A stretch of DNA of 64,000 nt from Stenotrophomonas maltophilia (GTDB lineage Bacteria > Pseudomonadota > Gammaproteobacteria > Xanthomonadales > Xanthomonadaceae). The notes under the pieces were generated by a model, which saw nothing but the letters and a program-made list of their open reading frames with translations, did not search any database and was not told the origin of the DNA. The first letter of the stretch is position 1, and each line of letters starts with the position of its first letter. Positions 19,551-28,114 of the stretch are shown in pieces. The stretch covers positions 2,108,001 through 2,172,000 of the forward strand of contig NZ_CP037858.1 in NCBI RefSeq assembly GCF_006974125.1, given 5' to 3'. Position numbers and translations under genes: made by a program.

Positions 19551-19799
19551 TCAGTACTTCAGGCGCAGCTCTTCCACGGTCGGCTGCTGCAGGGCGTACC
19601 AGTCCTGGAACTCTTCCTCGGTGATCTCATCGGGCGCATACACCGCCACCGGGTGCCAGTCGTGGTCGGTCGGCAGCGGCTGGCGCGGGCCGGCACGCAG
19701 GCTGTAGGCCACACCCTCGTAGTCGACCAGGTCGTCAACCTGCGGCCACTGCTCGCGTGCGAACGCGGATTCACTCTTCAACAGGATCACCTGGTACAT
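19551..19799 (-). CDS. small conserved hypothetical protein
   Basis: An 82-residue acidic soluble protein (MYQVILLKSESAF start) with a Trp/Asp/Glu-rich C-terminal half (EEEFQDWYALQQPTVEELRL). I do not recognise a domain. The ATG at 19799 has GGAGGTGCCG upstream, a strong ribosome site; the longer frame is not needed. It lies between the MscS-type gene and the divergent lipocalin gene. Codon use matches the core chromosome, so it is probably a real gene. Confidence 0.75.
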   Translation of the reverse strand: MYQVILLKSESAFAREQWPQVDDLVDYEGVAYSLRAGPRQPLPTDHDWHPVAVYAPDEITEEEFQDWYALQQPTVEELRLKY

Positions 19800-19982
19800 C
19801 GGCACCTCCACTTCGGTTGGATCAGGAAAACACGGCGCTGGCGGCAGCATACCGCTGCACCGGTGACAACGGGCACGCCGCAGCGGCGACGGAACGTTCT
19901 GGACACGGCCATCGCCCCGGCTTCACCCGCCCATGGCAAGGCCATCGGCATCGTGGAGACTCCCCCCCTGCCACGACCGCCG

Positions 19983-20477
19983 ATGACCGACCACCCGCCG
20001 CTGAAGACCGTCGCCGACCTCAAGCTGCCCCGCTACCTGGGCACCTGGTACGAGATCGCGCGCCTGCCGATGCGCCACGAACCGGAAGGCTGCACCGACG
20101 TCTCGGCGCACTACACCCTGCTCGACAACGGCAACGTCGGCGTCACCAACCGCTGCCGCATGGACGGCGAGATCGAGGAAGCCACCGGCGAGGCCTGCGC
20201 CGTGGACAACGACAGCGCGCGCCTGGAGGTCAGCTTCCTGCCCAAGGGCCTGCGCTGGCTGCCGTTCGCCAAGGGCGACTACTGGGTGATCCAGGTCGCC
20301 CCGGACTACAGCGTGGCGCTGGTCGGCAGCCCGGACCGCAAGTACCTGTGGCTGCTGGCCCGCGAGCCGCGTCTGGACGCCACCGTGCAGGACCATTATC
20401 TGGCGACCGCGCGCCTGCAGGGCTTCGATCTGTCCGAACTGATCCACACCCCGCATACCGGTCGCCCCACAGCCTGA
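19983..20477 (+). CDS. lipocalin family protein (Blc-like)
   Basis: A 164-residue lipocalin. The key motif GTWYEIARLP lies at residues 20-29, followed by the beta-barrel pattern CTDVSAHYTLLDNGNVGVTNRC and the later motif SPDRKYLWLLAREP, typical of bacterial Blc and apolipoprotein D relatives. These bind fatty acids or lysophospholipids. From the ATG at 19983 there is no signal peptide or lipobox, unlike E. coli Blc, so the protein may be cytoplasmic; a GTG at 19953 does not add one. The FAD oxidoreductase gene starts 13 bases downstream, suggesting cotranscription. Confidence 0.88.
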   Translation: MTDHPPLKTVADLKLPRYLGTWYEIARLPMRHEPEGCTDVSAHYTLLDNGNVGVTNRCRMDGEIEEATGEACAVDNDSARLEVSFLPKGLRWLPFAKGDYWVIQVAPDYSVALVGSPDRKYLWLLAREPRLDATVQDHYLATARLQGFDLSELIHTPHTGRPTA

Positions 20478-20490
20478 GCCGCATGCGCCC

Positions 20491-21699
20491 ATGGACCTGA
20501 AGAGTGGCTACCCGTGGTGGGCGGTGCGCAACGGACTGATCCAGGCGTTCCCGCCGCTGGAGAAGGACCTGCGCTGCGCCGTGCTGGTGGTCGGCGGCGG
20601 CATCACCGGCGCGCTGATCGCCGACGAGCTGTCCCGGCATGGGCACGATGTCGCGGTGATCGAGCAGCGCGACATCGGCTGGGGGAGCACGGCTGCCAGC
20701 ACCGCGCTGCTGCAGTACGAGATCGATACCCATCTGCTGGAACTGGCCCAGCGCTACGGCCACGACGCCGCCGCAGCGGCCTACCTCGCCTGTGCCGAGG
20801 CCATTCCGGCGCTGGGCAATGTGGCGCGCGGCCTGAAGGACGTGGATTTCCAGCGCATGGACAGCCTCTATCTGGCCAGCCGCCATCGCGACGTGCCGCG
20901 CCTGATGGCCGAGGGAGAGGCGCGGCGCAGCATCGGCCTGGATGCCCGCTGGCTGGGCCCTGGGGCACTGCAGGCGCGCTTCGACGTGGACGCCGGCGGC
21001 GCCCTGCTGACCCGGCAGGCAGCCCGGGTCGATCCGTACCGGCTGACCCATGCACTGCTGCGGCGCGTGCGCCAGCGCGGCGGCCACGTGCATGACCGCA
21101 CGGTGCTGCACAGCCTCGACGCCAGCGCGCGCGGGGTGACCGCGCGCACCGAAGCCGGCGCAACGATCCGCGCCCGCCATGTCGTGCTGGCCATGGGCTA
21201 TGCCAACCAGCGCTGGCTCGATCAGCGCGTCGCCCGCAACCGCAGCAGCTATGCCTTCATTACCGACCCCATTGATGCGGACGTACTGGGCCGGCTGCGC
21301 AATACAATGGTCTGGGAGAGCGCACGCCCGTACCTGTACCTGCGTGCCACCGGCGACCGGCGCCTGCTGGTGGGTGGGCTGGACGACGCCATCGACATCC
21401 CGGCCCGCCGCGACCGGCGCGTGCAGCGCAAGGCCGACAAGCTGATGAAGCAGCTGCAGCACTGGTTCCCACGGCTGGACCCGGTCGCGGCGTTCTCCTG
21501 GGGCGGCACCTTCGCCGAGACCGCCGACGGCCTGCCGTTCTTCGGCCCGCACGCTCAGTGGGGCCCACGGGTGCATTTCGCCATGGCCTACGGCGGCAAC
21601 GGCATCACCTATTCGATGATCGGCGCCCAGCTGCTGCGGGCCCGGATCGAGCAGCGCAGGCATGCGCTGGAAGGACTGTTCGGGTTCGGGCGGTTGTAG
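20491..21699 (+). CDS. FAD-dependent oxidoreductase (DAO family)
   Basis: A 402-residue flavoprotein of the D-amino-acid-oxidase/glycine-oxidase type. The FAD motif is VLVVGGGITGALIADELSRHG (residues 31-51), followed by the second strand VAVIEQRDIGWGSTAAST. The C-terminal cap and FAD contact include FFGPHAQWGPRVHFAMAYGGNGITYSMIG. Members oxidise amino acids, amines or sugar acids; the substrate is not evident. It lies 13 bases after the lipocalin gene on the same strand. A weak palindrome follows. Confidence 0.88.
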   Translation: MDLKSGYPWWAVRNGLIQAFPPLEKDLRCAVLVVGGGITGALIADELSRHGHDVAVIEQRDIGWGSTAASTALLQYEIDTHLLELAQRYGHDAAAAAYLACAEAIPALGNVARGLKDVDFQRMDSLYLASRHRDVPRLMAEGEARRSIGLDARWLGPGALQARFDVDAGGALLTRQAARVDPYRLTHALLRRVRQRGGHVHDRTVLHSLDASARGVTARTEAGATIRARHVVLAMGYANQRWLDQRVARNRSSYAFITDPIDADVLGRLRNTMVWESARPYLYLRATGDRRLLVGGLDDAIDIPARRDRRVQRKADKLMKQLQHWFPRLDPVAAFSWGGTFAETADGLPFFGPHAQWGPRVHFAMAYGGNGITYSMIGAQLLRARIEQRRHALEGLFGFGRL

Positions 21700-21825
21700 C
21701 GTGCAGCCAGGCATGGCCTGGCTCTACCGCTAGCGGGTGCCGACAGGCATCATTCAAGCAGCCCCTGCTAGCGTCGGCCTGTACCGCCGCGTGTTGCGTG
21801 GCCACCTGTCCGCTGGAGCGCCGTC

Positions 21826-22308
21826 ATGATCCGCCCCCTGACCCTGCTGCTGTGCCTGGCCCTGCCGGGAACCGTACTGGCCCAGTCTGCCGCCGGCGCC
21901 ACCGCGCCGCAGGCCGCCGGCCTGGACCTGACGCTGCCGCAGGCGCCGATGCGCTACCTCAACGATGCGAGCCTGAAACAGGATCCGCCGGGCACGTACT
22001 ACGGTGACAAGAGCGGTCCGCGCGTGCACGACGACGCGAAGGTCGCTGACGTGACCGACGACAAGGTCAAGGTGTCCGGCAGCTTCACCACCGGCATCGG
22101 CTATTCCAAGAACGGCGGCAACAGCCACTACAACGCCGCCACGCTGAATCTGAGCAAGAACTACACCACCGATGAGGGCAAGACCCACGGGGTCAACGTC
22201 AACATCCACGTGAGCGAAGGCAAGGGCCCGGGCTTCTTCGGCCCGTATGGCGGCTACTACGGCCGTGGCCCGGGCTACTGGGACTACCCGCCGCCGTACG
22301 GCTGGTAG
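21826..22308 (+). CDS. exported Gly/Tyr-rich hypothetical protein
   Basis: A 160-residue secreted protein. A signal peptide with likely cleavage after residue 19 (TVLAQ) is followed by a soluble region with alternating beta pattern (VKVSGSFTTGIGYSKNGGN, then NAATLNLSKNY). The tail is rich in Gly, Tyr and Pro (FFGPYGGYYGRGPGYW). I do not recognise a family beyond Xanthomonadaceae-type hypothetical proteins. It stands alone and is followed by a palindrome cluster. Confidence 0.8.
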   Translation: MIRPLTLLLCLALPGTVLAQSAAGATAPQAAGLDLTLPQAPMRYLNDASLKQDPPGTYYGDKSGPRVHDDAKVADVTDDKVKVSGSFTTGIGYSKNGGNSHYNAATLNLSKNYTTDEGKTHGVNVNIHVSEGKGPGFFGPYGGYYGRGPGYWDYPPPYGW

Positions 22309-22324
22309 CGCCCCGCGCCGGGCC

Positions 22325-22450
22325 TGGGCCGACCAAGGTCGGCCACTACCAGTGCGTGTCCTGCAGGTGTCGACCTCGCATGTGCCGGTGGGTGTCGACC
22401 TTGGTCGACACGCTTCCTCCCCGTGTGCCGACCAAGGTCGGCGCCTACCG
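22325..22450. repeat. cluster of GTAG-type palindromes
   Basis: Hairpins with cores GCCGACCAAGGTCGGC (about 22330 and 22427) and GTGTCGACCTTGGTCGACAC (about 22392) lie between convergent genes. These are the same two cores that make up the 96-bp tandem array near 25354. Confidence 0.85.
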
Positions 22451-22459
22451 GCACGCGAA

Positions 22460-22894
22460 TCAGTCCAGCCAGCCATCGCGCTCGCTGTGCAGGATGCGGC
22501 CGTCGTAACCGCTCAGGCGCACCTCCACCTTCTGGTTGCGGGCATTGCGCGCTTCCAGCGACCAGGTCGCACCATCACGTTCCAGCGAATGGATCTCGCG
22601 CAGGCCATGTGCCTGTGCCCGTGCCAGCACCTGCTCGGTGGTCAGCAGCGCGCGGCCGTTGTGCTCGTCGAAGATCTCGCCGGTCTTCGGGTCCACGTAG
22701 ACCTCGCTGAAGCGGCCATCGGCGCGGCTCACGTCCGCTTCCCACAGGCTGTCATCACGCTCGATCTCGTGGATCTGGGTGTAACCGGCCTTGCGCAGGG
22801 TCTGTTCAACCTGGGCCATGCCCAGCGGTGCGGCCTGAGCGGCCGGCACGATGGCCAGGGCAGCGACGGTTGCGAGGGCAAGCGACTTCAACAT
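22460..22894 (-). CDS. periplasmic protein with PepSY-like domains
   Basis: A 144-residue exported protein. The signal peptide ends near AAQAA (residue 22). Two PepSY-type repeats follow: the first (about 25-80) has VEQTLRKAGYTQIHEIERDD, then YVDPKTGEIFDEHNG; the second (85-140) has VLARAQAHGLREIHSLERDG. Such modules often inhibit proteases or modulate nearby sensors. The ATG at 22894 has GGAGAAACCC upstream; a longer in-frame start at 22918 has none. It is divergent from a second PepSY gene and a two-component pair across 150 bases. Confidence 0.87.
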   Translation of the reverse strand: MLKSLALATVAALAIVPAAQAAPLGMAQVEQTLRKAGYTQIHEIERDDSLWEADVSRADGRFSEVYVDPKTGEIFDEHNGRALLTTEQVLARAQAHGLREIHSLERDGATWSLEARNARNQKVEVRLSGYDGRILHSERDGWLD

Positions 22895-22956
22895 TGGGTT
22901 TCTCCTGTTCGTGTTCATGGCCGGACCATCCCGGCAACGCCACGATGCACGGGGTG

Positions 22957-22999
22957 GTTAACAGCCCCTTAGCCGACCCTGTTAGCCCGCTGTTAGTCG
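22957..22999. promoter_or_regulatory. CTGTTAG direct repeats at 11-bp spacing, candidate response-regulator operator
   Basis: CTGTTAG occurs at 22979-22985 and 22990-22996, an exact 11-base period, with TTAACAG in the opposite orientation at 22958-22964. OmpR/PhoP-type regulators bind tandem half-sites at this spacing. The site lies between the divergent PepSY gene and the PepSY/response-regulator/kinase operon. Binding by the adjacent regulator is inference. Confidence 0.5.
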
Positions 23000-23044
23000 G
23001 CCCCTGCACACTCACGCCTGGTTCCCTTCCCTCACACGCCCGCG

Positions 23045-23335
23045 ATGCTCGCCACCCTGCCCCTGCTGCTGGCCCTGGCCAACGCCCCGACCGCCGCTGC
23101 GCCCGTGCAGGATCCGGCGCAGCAGGTCGCGCGTCGCGCTGTGCAGCAGGGCCGTTACGTGCCGCTGGAAAGCGTGGTGCGCGATGCACTCAAGCGTTAC
23201 CCGGGGCAGCTGCTGGAAGTGGAGCTGGACGACGGCGTCTACGAAGTGGAGATCCTGCGCGACGACGGTGTGGTGGCCGAGCTGGACTATGATGCGCGCA
23301 GCGGAAAGCTGCTGAAGACGGAGCTGGACGACTGA
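23045..23335 (+). CDS. small periplasmic PepSY-like protein
   Basis: A 96-residue exported protein. A short signal peptide (cleavage near residue 19, TAAAP) is followed by a single PepSY-like module: VVRDALKRYPGQLLEVELDDGVYEVEILRDDG, ending YDARSGKLLKTELDD. Its stop overlaps the response-regulator ATG (TGATG), so expression is coupled. The divergent neighbour also carries PepSY modules. This context suggests that the small protein acts as an accessory input to the sensor kinase. Confidence 0.88.
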   Translation: MLATLPLLLALANAPTAAAPVQDPAQQVARRAVQQGRYVPLESVVRDALKRYPGQLLEVELDDGVYEVEILRDDGVVAELDYDARSGKLLKTELDD

Positions 23336-23994
23336 TGCGCATCCTGTTGGCCGAAGACGACGCCGCACTGGCGCAGCGCCTGGTGCCCCTGCTGGAACAG
23401 GCCGGCTACGTGGTGCACGTGGTCGCCGACGGGCGCGAGGCCGAGGAGATCGGCCAGATCGAGGATCTGCAGGCCGCCATCGTCGACCTGGGCCTGCCCG
23501 GCCTGGACGGACTGAGCGTGATCGAACGCTGGCGCGGCAACGGCCGCACCTTCCCGGTTCTGGTGCTGACCGCGCGCGGGCGCTGGCACGACAAGCTGGC
23601 CGGCTTCGACGCCGGCGCCGACGATTACCTGACCAAACCGTTCCAGGCCGACGAACTGGTGCTGCGGCTGCGCGCACTGATCCGCCGCAGCCATGGCCAC
23701 GCCAGCCCGCGCCTGCACTGCGGGCCGCTGCAGCTGGACGTCAACGCCGGTCGCTTCGAACTGGACGGACAGCCGCTGGCGCTCAGCCCGCAGGAGTTCC
23801 GCCTGCTCAGCTACTTCATCCACCACAGCGGCCAGGTGATCGGCCGTGATCGACTCGGCGAACAGGTGTTCGAAGGCGGTTTGGATCCCGACTCCAACGC
23901 GCTGGATGTGCTGCTGGGGCGGGTGCGTCGCAAGCTCGGTACCGAGCTGATCCAGACCGTGCGCGGCCAGGGCTGGCGGCTGGCCGCGCCGTGA
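23335..23994 (+). CDS. OmpR/PhoP-type response regulator
   Basis: A 219-residue transcription factor. The receiver domain has acidic residues EDD at 7-9, the phospho-acceptor Asp51 in IVDLGLPG, and Lys near residue 101 in YLTKPF. The winged-helix output domain follows from about 125, with LSPQEFRLLSYFIHHSGQVI and the recognition segment LDVLLGRVRRKLG. It is most like PhoP-class regulators of Xanthomonadaceae. It is coupled to genes on both sides: TGATG with the PepSY gene and a 4-base overlap with the kinase. Its likely operator is the CTGTTAG repeat upstream. Confidence 0.92.
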   Translation: MRILLAEDDAALAQRLVPLLEQAGYVVHVVADGREAEEIGQIEDLQAAIVDLGLPGLDGLSVIERWRGNGRTFPVLVLTARGRWHDKLAGFDAGADDYLTKPFQADELVLRLRALIRRSHGHASPRLHCGPLQLDVNAGRFELDGQPLALSPQEFRLLSYFIHHSGQVIGRDRLGEQVFEGGLDPDSNALDVLLGRVRRKLGTELIQTVRGQGWRLAAP

Positions 23995-25310
23995 GCCGGC
24001 AACCCTCGCTGCGGCGGCGCCTGCTGCTGGCCGGTGGCGTCGGCCTGCTGCTGGTCTCGTTGCTGGCCAGTGCACTGCTGGGCGAACTGTTCAAGCGCAG
24101 CGCGCGTGATCGGCTGGACCACGAACTGCAGCAGGACATGCTGACACTGGTTGCGCAGATGGAAGTCACCCCCGACAACCAGCTGCAGCTGCGCCAGGAA
24201 CCGAACGATGCGCGCTTCCAGCGCGTGTTCTCTGGTGCCTACTGGCAGATTGCCGGTGCCGATGGCCGCGTACTGCTGCAGTCGCGCTCGCTGTGGGATG
24301 AAACGCTTCCCGCCACGGCCACTGGCCCGGCTACGCGCAACCTGACCGGCCCGTTGCAGCAATCGCTGCGCGCACGTGTGCAGCAGGTGCGCCTGCCGCG
24401 GGCCAGTGAACCGTTCGTGGCCGTGGTCGCCACCGACCGCAGCGCGCTGGATGCCGATGTGGCCGCGTTCCGGCAGCGCACCGCCATCGCTTTGGGTGTG
24501 CTGGTCGCAGCGTGGCTGGCGGCGCTGGCCAGCCAGGTGCACTTCGGCCTGCGCCCGTTGCATCGCCTCGGTGCACAGCTGGAACGGGTGCGGCGCGGTG
24601 ATGCGCAGCGCATCGAGACGCGCGGTCTGGGCGCGGAGGTCGCACCTTTGGGTGAAGAACTCAACGCACTGCTGGACCACCAGCAACGCATGGTCGCGCG
24701 CGCGCGCACCAGTGCACAGGATCTGGCGCATGCGCTGAAGACCCCACTGAGCGTATTGGCCACCGAGGCTGACGGCGACGGCGCGCACTGGCGTGCCACC
24801 GTGCGCGAGCAGAGTGCGCGCATGCAGGCCAGTGTCGACCGCTACCTGGCCGCAGGGTTGGCCGCAGACCATCGCCAGCGCACCGACGTGGCGGCCGTCG
24901 CACAGGCGATGTGCCGGCTGATGGCGCGCGTGCATGGTGAACGTGGCATCACGTTCACGGCGGCAGGCATCGATCCGGCGCTGCAGTTCGCCGGTGCCAG
25001 TGCGGATCTGGAAGAGATGCTGGGCAACCTGTTGGACAACGCCGGGCGCTGGGCGCAACAGCAGGTGACTGTCGAAGCGGAAGCCCGCGACGGGCAGTTG
25101 CGCATCGAAGTGCGTGATGACGGGCCGGGCCTGGCCGCGGAGTCACTGTCACAGGTCACACAGCGCGGCGTGCGGCTGGATGAGCGCGAAGGCAGCAGCG
25201 GGTTGGGCCTGGCGATCGTAGGGGACATCGCCGCCAGTTATGGCGGGCGCGTGGCGCTGGAGAATGCGCAGCCGGGCCTGCGTGCAACGTTGTGGTTGCC
25301 GGTGGGGTGA
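23991..25310 (+). CDS. sensor histidine kinase
   Basis: A 439-residue inner-membrane kinase. A first transmembrane helix lies at about residues 12-34 and a second at about 165-185, enclosing a ~130-residue periplasmic sensor. A HAMP-like region leads to the H-box (QDLAHALKTPLSVL, His247), the N-box (LLDNAGRWAQQ), G1 (VRDDGPGL) and G2 (GSSGLGLAIVGDI). All catalytic boxes are intact. It starts with GTG inside the regulator stop region. The signal is unknown; PhoQ-like cation or peptide sensing is only one option. Confidence 0.92.
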   Translation: MSRQPSLRRRLLLAGGVGLLLVSLLASALLGELFKRSARDRLDHELQQDMLTLVAQMEVTPDNQLQLRQEPNDARFQRVFSGAYWQIAGADGRVLLQSRSLWDETLPATATGPATRNLTGPLQQSLRARVQQVRLPRASEPFVAVVATDRSALDADVAAFRQRTAIALGVLVAAWLAALASQVHFGLRPLHRLGAQLERVRRGDAQRIETRGLGAEVAPLGEELNALLDHQQRMVARARTSAQDLAHALKTPLSVLATEADGDGAHWRATVREQSARMQASVDRYLAAGLAADHRQRTDVAAVAQAMCRLMARVHGERGITFTAAGIDPALQFAGASADLEEMLGNLLDNAGRWAQQQVTVEAEARDGQLRIEVRDDGPGLAAESLSQVTQRGVRLDEREGSSGLGLAIVGDIAASYGGRVALENAQPGLRATLWLPVG

Positions 25311-25353
25311 CGCACCGCTGCGCTCGCCGGGCGCTACCGGTTCACCCACCCTC

Positions 25354-25668
25354 GGTAGGTGTCGACCTTGGTCGACACACATCAACAGCGCCGACCAAGG
25401 TCGGCATCTACCAAAGCAGTCCGTCAGTTCCGTCGGCCATCGTGCACCCGGTAGGTGTCGACCTTGGTCGACACGCATCAACAGCGCCGACCAAGGTCGG
25501 CATCTACCAAAGCAGTCCGTCAGTTCCGTCGGCCATCGTGCACCCGGTAGGTGTCGACCTTGGTCGACACGCATCAACAGCGCCGACCAAGGTCGGCATC
25601 CACCAGAGCAGTCCGTCAGTTCCGTCCGCCATCGTGCACCCGGCAGGTGTCGACCTTGGTCGACACGC
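25354..25668. repeat. 96-bp tandem repeat array built from two palindromes
   Basis: Copies begin at 25354, 25450, 25546 and 25642, exactly 96 bases apart; the fourth is truncated after its first palindrome. Each unit contains GGTAGGTGTCGACC...GACAC, then GCCGACCAAGGTCGGC ending CTACC, then a 36-base spacer beginning AAAGCAGTCC. Spacers differ at only a few positions. This is a tandemly amplified inverted pair of GTAG-type elements, not a CRISPR. Confidence 0.93.
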
Positions 25669-25676
25669 ACCAAGCA

Positions 25677-25997
25677 TCAACGGTGATGCATCCACCAGCA
25701 GTCAATCGCGTCCAGCACGATGTGGATGATCAAACCGATGCCCACCAGCCGCGTTTTCTTCGGCACGCACAGCCCGGCATAGACCGCAATCGCCGGTGCG
25801 GTGTGCAGCGGGTGGAAACCGATGCTGCAGCGGTTGGGCGCGTAGATCGGATCGGCCAGCAGGTGATCCAGATCGATGATCCAACCCAGCAGCATCAACA
25901 ACCAGGCCGAGGCAAAGCGCTTGCGCCAGAACAGCCATGCCAGCAGCGCTGGCACGGCAGCATGCAGGAACAGGTGGAAGATCGCGCGTGCGCTCAT
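25677..25997 (-). CDS. small membrane protein (DUF6122-like)
   Basis: A 106-residue protein with three or four hydrophobic segments. The conserved polar signature IIDLDHLLADP near residue 45 and FHPLHTAPA near residue 64 resembles membrane-bound metal-dependent hydrolase-like families (His/Asp pairs near the membrane). I associate this with DUF6122, but from memory only. The ATG at 25997 is preferred over a TTG two codons upstream. Its 3' end abuts the tandem repeat array. Confidence 0.75.
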   Translation of the reverse strand: MSARAIFHLFLHAAVPALLAWLFWRKRFASAWLLMLLGWIIDLDHLLADPIYAPNRCSIGFHPLHTAPAIAVYAGLCVPKKTRLVGIGLIIHIVLDAIDCWWMHHR

Positions 25998-26034
25998 GGG
26001 CAACGGTGGCGCCGGGCAGGCCCGGCGCCGTCCA

Positions 26035-27924
26035 TCAGACCAGCGGTTCGTCGGACAGGTAGGTGTAGCCGGTCAGGCCGGCTTCCAGCGCCTCCGACAG
26101 CTCCTGCGCACGTTCCGGCGACAGCTGGGCCTCGGCCACGCGCTGCGCATAGGTCGCACGCAGCTCATCCAGGCGGTAGCCCACGTAGTCCAGCATCACG
26201 TCGGTGGTGTCGCCGCGGCGCTGCTGGGTGATGGCATAGCCATCGGCATCGGCCAGCACTTCCACCGCGTCGGTATCGCCGAACAGGTTATGGATGTCGC
26301 CCAGGATTTCCTGGTAGGCGCCGACCATGAAGAAGCCGATGCGGTAACTCTCGCCCGGCTTCATCTTGTGCAGCGGCAGCGAGCTGTCCAGGCTCTCGTT
26401 CTCGACATAGGTTTCCACCATGCCGTCCGAGTCGCAGGTCATGTCGGCGATGATGCCGCGGCGGTCCGGGGTTTCGTCCAGGCGCTCGATCGGCACGATC
26501 GGGAACACCTGGTCGATCGCCCACACATCCGGGATCGATTCGAACACGCTGAAGTTGACGAAGTACTTGTCGACCAGGCGCTCGTTCAGTTCGTCCAGCA
26601 CCGGGCGGTGGCTCTTCTCGTCGTAGCTCAGGCGCGCACGCACGCCGTGGGCGATGGCGTAGAACAGGTCGTCGATGCGCGCACGCTGCGGCAGGTCGAT
26701 CTGGCCCAGCGCGTAGCTGGCCAGGCCTTCGGCGTGGAAATGCTGCGCTTCCTGGAACAGTTCCACCGCCGGGCGCACGTCCAGTTCGTCGTGGATTTCG
26801 CGCAGGTGGCGGATCGCCGCCGGCTCGTCGTCGTGCTGGTCCGGCACGCGGCCTTCCTGCGCCTCTTCCACTTCCGAGACATTGGCGATCAGCACCGCGT
26901 GGTGCGCGGTCATCGCGCGGCCGCACTCAGTAACGATGCGCGGCGGGGTCAGGCCGAACTCTTCGCAGGCATTGGCCAGCGGCTGCACGATGTTGCTGGC
27001 GTAGGAATGCAGGCCGTAGTTGATCGAGCAGAAGCTGCGCGAACGGGTGCCTTCATAGTCCACGCCCAGGCCACCGCCCACATCGACGTGGGTGATCTTC
27101 GCGCCCAGGCGCGACAGCTCCACGAAGTAGCGGGTGGCTTCGCGCATGCCGTTGGCGATGTCGCGCACGTTGGAGATCTGCGAACCCATGTGGAAGTGCA
27201 GCAGGTTCAGGCAGTCGGCGTACTCGGTGTCACGCAGCGACTTCCACAGGTCCAGCAGCTGGCGCGGCGACAGGCCGAACTTGGCCTTGTCGCCACCGCT
27301 GTTCTGCCACTTGCCGGCGCCCAGCGAGGCCAGGCGCATGCGCACGCCCAGGCCCGGCTTCACGTCCAGCGCCTTGGACTCTTCCAGCACCAGCTTCAGC
27401 TCGGACGGCTTCTCGATGACGATGAAGGTCTGCAGGCCCAGCTTGCGGCCGATCAGGGCCAGGCGGATGTACTCGCGGTCCTTGTAGCCGTTGCAGACGA
27501 TCAGGCCACCCGGGCGCGACAGCGCCAGCACGGCCATCAGCTCGGGCTTGCTGCCCGCTTCCAGGCCGAAGCCTTCGCCGTGGTGGCTGGCCAGGGTGCC
27601 GGCCACGCCGCGGGTCTGGTTGACCTTGATCGGGTACACGGCGGTGTAGCCGCCGCTGTACTCCCAGTCCTGCTGGGCCTGGCCGAAGGCCGTCTGCAGC
27701 TTGCCCAGGCGCTGGCCGAGGATGTCCGGGAAGCGCACCAGCAGCGGCAGCTTGGCACCCGCCGCGCGCGCAGCATCGACCACCTTGGGCAGCGACACCA
27801 CCGGGCCGTCCGCCCCGGTCGGTCTCACCACCATGTGCCCGGCCTGATCCACGTCGAAGTAACCGTCCGCCCAATGCGGGATCGAGTAGGTCTTGCGGGC
27901 TTGGTCGAGGGACCAATCGGTCAT
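26035..27924 (-). CDS. speA: biosynthetic arginine decarboxylase
   Basis: A 629-residue PLP enzyme converting arginine to agmatine, the entry to putrescine and spermidine. The alanine-racemase-type barrel carries the PLP-Lys (YPIKVNQ, Lys100) and FHMGSQISN, GGGLGVDYEGT and ITHVDVGGG. The C-terminal part has the active-site Cys/Asp region TCDSDG. Length matches SpeA. The ATG at 27924 (MTDWSLDQ) is the standard family start. It is divergent from speE, the next-but-one enzyme of the pathway, across 190 bases holding an inverted repeat. Confidence 0.95.
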   Translation of the reverse strand: MTDWSLDQARKTYSIPHWADGYFDVDQAGHMVVRPTGADGPVVSLPKVVDAARAAGAKLPLLVRFPDILGQRLGKLQTAFGQAQQDWEYSGGYTAVYPIKVNQTRGVAGTLASHHGEGFGLEAGSKPELMAVLALSRPGGLIVCNGYKDREYIRLALIGRKLGLQTFIVIEKPSELKLVLEESKALDVKPGLGVRMRLASLGAGKWQNSGGDKAKFGLSPRQLLDLWKSLRDTEYADCLNLLHFHMGSQISNVRDIANGMREATRYFVELSRLGAKITHVDVGGGLGVDYEGTRSRSFCSINYGLHSYASNIVQPLANACEEFGLTPPRIVTECGRAMTAHHAVLIANVSEVEEAQEGRVPDQHDDEPAAIRHLREIHDELDVRPAVELFQEAQHFHAEGLASYALGQIDLPQRARIDDLFYAIAHGVRARLSYDEKSHRPVLDELNERLVDKYFVNFSVFESIPDVWAIDQVFPIVPIERLDETPDRRGIIADMTCDSDGMVETYVENESLDSSLPLHKMKPGESYRIGFFMVGAYQEILGDIHNLFGDTDAVEVLADADGYAITQQRRGDTTDVMLDYVGYRLDELRATYAQRVAEAQLSPERAQELSEALEAGLTGYTYLSDEPLV

Positions 27925-27956
27925 TTCAGTCGGCCTTGTTGGCAATAAAAGGGGGG

Positions 27957-27996
27957 GCATGATAACGCCTATATGCCCACAGGTTCGTTATCATGC
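27957..27996. promoter_or_regulatory. perfect 11-bp inverted repeat between speA and speE
   Basis: GCATGATAACG (27957-27967) and CGTTATCATGC (27986-27996) are perfect reverse complements separated by 18 bases, about three helical turns centre to centre. The repeat lies in the shared upstream region of speA and speE. It could be an operator for coordinate control or an RNA hairpin in the speA leader. Confidence 0.55.
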
Positions 27997-28114
27997 GCGC
28001 CCGCGCCCGTGACAGGTTTCAACCTGAACGGGCCGATCCGTCCGGATGTGGCATCTGTGCCACGCGGCCCCGCCCGCCAGCCCGGCTTCACCCCTCCGAA
28101 CAGGACTGTTTTCA

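Noticed and set aside
25354..25668. CRISPR-like regular repeats
   Set aside because: The whole 96-bp unit including spacer is repeated, spacers are nearly identical, and the units are the same palindromes found singly elsewhere. No cas genes are present.
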